Shown here in pieces: positions 62,261 to 64,000 of a stretch of 64,000 bases of DNA (position 1 is the stretch's first letter; each line of letters opens with the position of its first letter). The notes beneath the pieces were generated by a model. It was given only the letters and a program-made list of their open reading frames with translations. It made no database searches and was not told where the DNA came from. The position numbers were made by a program, and so were the translations under genes. The DNA lies in assembly GCA_900315595.1 (NCBI GenBank), contig OMZQ01000001.1:1-64000 (forward strand), read 5' to 3'. This DNA comes from an uncultured Eubacteriales bacterium (GTDB lineage Bacteria; Bacillota; Clostridia; Oscillospirales; Oscillospiraceae).

Positions 62261-63415
62261 TCAGCTCAGAAAATCCTTGAGCAGCTTGGAGCGAGACGGA
62301 TGCCGCAGCTTGCGCAGAGCCTTCGCTTCGATCTGGCGAACCCGTTCGCGGGTCACGTTGAATTCGCGGCCAACCTCCTCAAGCGTATGGGCGCGTCCGT
62401 CCTCCAGACCGAAGCGCAGACGGAGCACCTTACATTCGCGGGTAGAGAGCGTCTTCATGACGTCGCTCAACTGAGAACGGAGCATATTGTAGGACGCGGA
62501 TTCCGCAGGCTCAGCCAGCTCGCTGTCGGGAATGAAGTCGCCCAGATGGCTGTCGTCCTCCTCACCCACCGGCGTCTCCAGGGAGACCGGGTCCTGGGCG
62601 ATCTTCATGACCTCGGCGATTTTATCCTCCGGGATACCAAGCTGCTCGCTGATCTCCGTCAAAGTCGGCTCATGCCCAAGCTCCTGCACCAAGGACCGCG
62701 AGGCGCGGGAGACGCGGTTGATCGTCTCGACCATGTGGACCGGAATGCGAATCGTGCGGGCCTGGTCAGCGACGGCTCGGGTAATGGACTGACGGATCCA
62801 CCAGGTCGCGTAGGTGGAGAACTTGTAGCCCTTGGTGTAGTCAAACTTCTCCACTGCCTTCAAAAGGCCCATGTTCCCCTCCTGGATCAGATCCAGAAGC
62901 TGCATGCCGCGGCCGAGATAATGCTTGGCTACGGATACGACCAGGCGCAGATTGGCCTCGACCATACGCTTCTTGGCGGCCTCGTCGCCCTCGGCGATCC
63001 GGCGGGCAAGATCGATCTCCTCCTCCGCAGAGAGAAGGTCGATCTTGCCGATTTCCTTGAGGTACATCCGGACCGGATCGGTCAGATTTGCCTCGTCGCT
63101 TTCCAGGTCCGCAAGATTGTCGCTTTCCGAAACGGTTTCCCCGCTTCTCTCTAACTGCAGAATCTCGGAGTCAGTGGGCAGAAGATCGCTTGCAGAAGCA
63201 ACGATCTCAGCCACGTCGGATACGTCGATCTCGATCCCTGCGTGTTCAAGGGCGTCATAGATCTTTTCGGTTTGTTTTTCATCGGCGTCGATGGCGTCGA
63301 GCGTCTGAAAAAGCTGTTTGGAGGTGACCTTGCCGTTTTTCTTTCCAAGCTCTACGAGCGCGCGAATCCGCTGCTGCATCTGTTCCATGGTTTCTGCGTT
63401 ATGGTTCTGTTCCAA
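62261..63415 (-). CDS. rpoD: RNA polymerase primary sigma factor SigA/RpoD
   Basis: A 384-residue sigma-70. TTG 63415 is preferred because GGAGGG lies 8 bases upstream; an ATG at 63388 is possible. Region 1.1 (about 10-80), 1.2 ([17 protein letters not shown]), 2 ([27 protein letters not shown] starts about 185), 3 ([12 protein letters not shown]) and 4.2 ([29 protein letters not shown]) are all present. It follows dnaG closely, the usual dnaG-rpoD order. Confidence 0.95.
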   Translation of the reverse strand: MEQNHNAETMEQMQQRIRALVELGKKNGKVTSKQLFQTLDAIDADEKQTEKIYDALEHAGIEIDVSDVAEIVASASDLLPTDSEILQLERSGETVSESDNLADLESDEANLTDPVRMYLKEIGKIDLLSAEEEIDLARRIAEGDEAAKKRMVEANLRLVVSVAKHYLGRGMQLLDLIQEGNMGLLKAVEKFDYTKGYKFSTYATWWIRQSITRAVADQARTIRIPVHMVETINRVSRASRSLVQELGHEPTLTEISEQLGIPEDKIAEVMKIAQDPVSLETPVGEEDDSHLGDFIPDSELAEPAESASYNMLRSQLSDVMKTLSTRECKVLRLRFGLEDGRAHTLEEVGREFNVTRERVRQIEAKALRKLRHPSRSKLLKDFLS

Positions 63416-63416
63416 G

Positions 63417-64000
63417 TTACTTCCCTCCGTATCCTTTTTTGGATTTTAACCTGCTTTGCAGGGCCAGAAGATCGGTTTCTGAATCGGACTGGTTCTTTTT
63501 ATCGTGTTCCTCTTGAATGATGCTCACACAATCACGAAATGCATCGTCTCCGGCTACGCGGTCCATTTTGCCGGTCACGGCGGACAGATGGGCCATTTCG
63601 TCGGCGGTGAAGCCCTCTAAGACGGCCAGGGAGACGGTCCGACCGTCCTTGTGCCGCTGCCGAAGCGCGTCGTAGGCGCGGCCCAGGACCGGAACGGAAA
63701 ACGATTCGCCGGTCAGGCTCGGGGCCAGATCAAACTGGGCGGGCTCCACCAGGACTTGCGCCAGGACGTTCTCCTCGGCGCGGGCCGAGCGAAGATTGTC
63801 ATAGCGAATCTCGCGGAATTTCGGCTGGATGGCAGCCGCCGGTGAGAGATCGCGCTTCTCCTTCTGCCGCTTTTCCCGATATTGCCGCTTTTTATACGCC
63901 TTCCCAACCTCAAGGAGCATGGCGTCCTTCGAGATTCCTGCGGCCTTCGCCGCACGGTCTGCGTAGATCTCGCGTTCGACGGAATTGGAGAAGGTGGAGA
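63417..64000 (-). CDS. dnaG: DNA primase, C-terminal part (runs off window)
   Basis: About 194 C-terminal residues, open to the window edge. The frame reads [21 protein letters not shown], then a basic stretch ([17 protein letters not shown]), and the helicase-interaction region ([31 protein letters not shown]). These are typical of the DnaG C-terminus that contacts DnaB. It stops 1 base before the rpoD start codon, which supports the identity. Confidence 0.9.
   Translation of the reverse strand, partial: STFSNSVEREIYADRAAKAAGISKDAMLLEVGKAYKKRQYREKRQKEKRDLSPAAAIQPKFREIRYDNLRSARAEENVLAQVLVEPAQFDLAPSLTGESFSVPVLGRAYDALRQRHKDGRTVSLAVLEGFTADEMAHLSAVTGKMDRVAGDDAFRDCVSIIQEEHDKKNQSDSETDLLALQSRLKSKKGYGGK

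Overview
The window looks like chromosomal DNA of an anaerobic, spore-forming, low-to-mid-GC-phylum (Bacillota/Clostridia) bacterium, most likely an Oscillospiraceae/Ruminococcaceae-type gut organism. This rests on the protein families seen (CotJC spore-coat protein, TM1266 hydrogenase-linked regulator, BMP/NupOPQ nucleoside ABC system, BceRSAB-like module, large-type SRP RNA beside dnaX), the moderately high GC, strong AGGAGG ribosome binding sites, and GC-rich interspersed repeats resembling those I associate with this family. No species call is justified.

Layout. (1) 1-5835 is the right end of an integrated prophage or prophage-like element. It holds a partial gene at the left edge, three tRNA-like elements, tiny phage-type genes, a divergent XRE-repressor switch, a membrane protein with Gly-Tyr repeats and an Ada-type zinc knuckle, and a large serine recombinase. 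The recombinase abuts 5836-6349, the 3' part of cotJC, whose first codons are missing: the element sits inside a sporulation gene. (2) 6371-13857 holds a YegP-like protein, a TM1266-like regulator, an LtaS-like synthase, two small membrane proteins, and tsaE-tsaB-upp-antiporter. (3) 13861-22513 is a long reverse operon for a glycerol-phosphate-containing surface polymer: two ligase-like proteins, two GT2 enzymes, a flippase, a CDP-glycerol transferase, TagD and an HAD phosphatase. (4) 22687-30959 holds a C26 amidotransferase-YunG fusion, LUD and DUF523 proteins, tex, fba, hslO, a methyltransferase and a lipoprotein. (5) 30992-40104 is a nucleoside uptake and salvage block: udk, three ABC genes and a BMP lipoprotein, cdd, deoB, deoD, tdk. 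(6) 40270-44470 is a three-gene redox cluster, divergent from 44633-51186 (acyl ligase, ACP, thioesterase, RlmA-like, lipoprotein, pepT, FliB-like). (7) 51357-58046 holds asnS and a response regulator/kinase/ABC module. (8) 58093-64000 holds traX-like, recR, ybaB, dnaX, SRP RNA, acpP, rpoD and the 3' end of dnaG.

The most notable points are the element interrupting cotJC, a composite GC-rich repeat carried in frame inside the recombinase coding sequence, and three tRNA-like elements with good acceptor and T arms but abnormal D or anticodon arms. The same repeat modules form the 3' ends of neighbouring small genes. All functional calls come from reading the sequence; no database search was possible.
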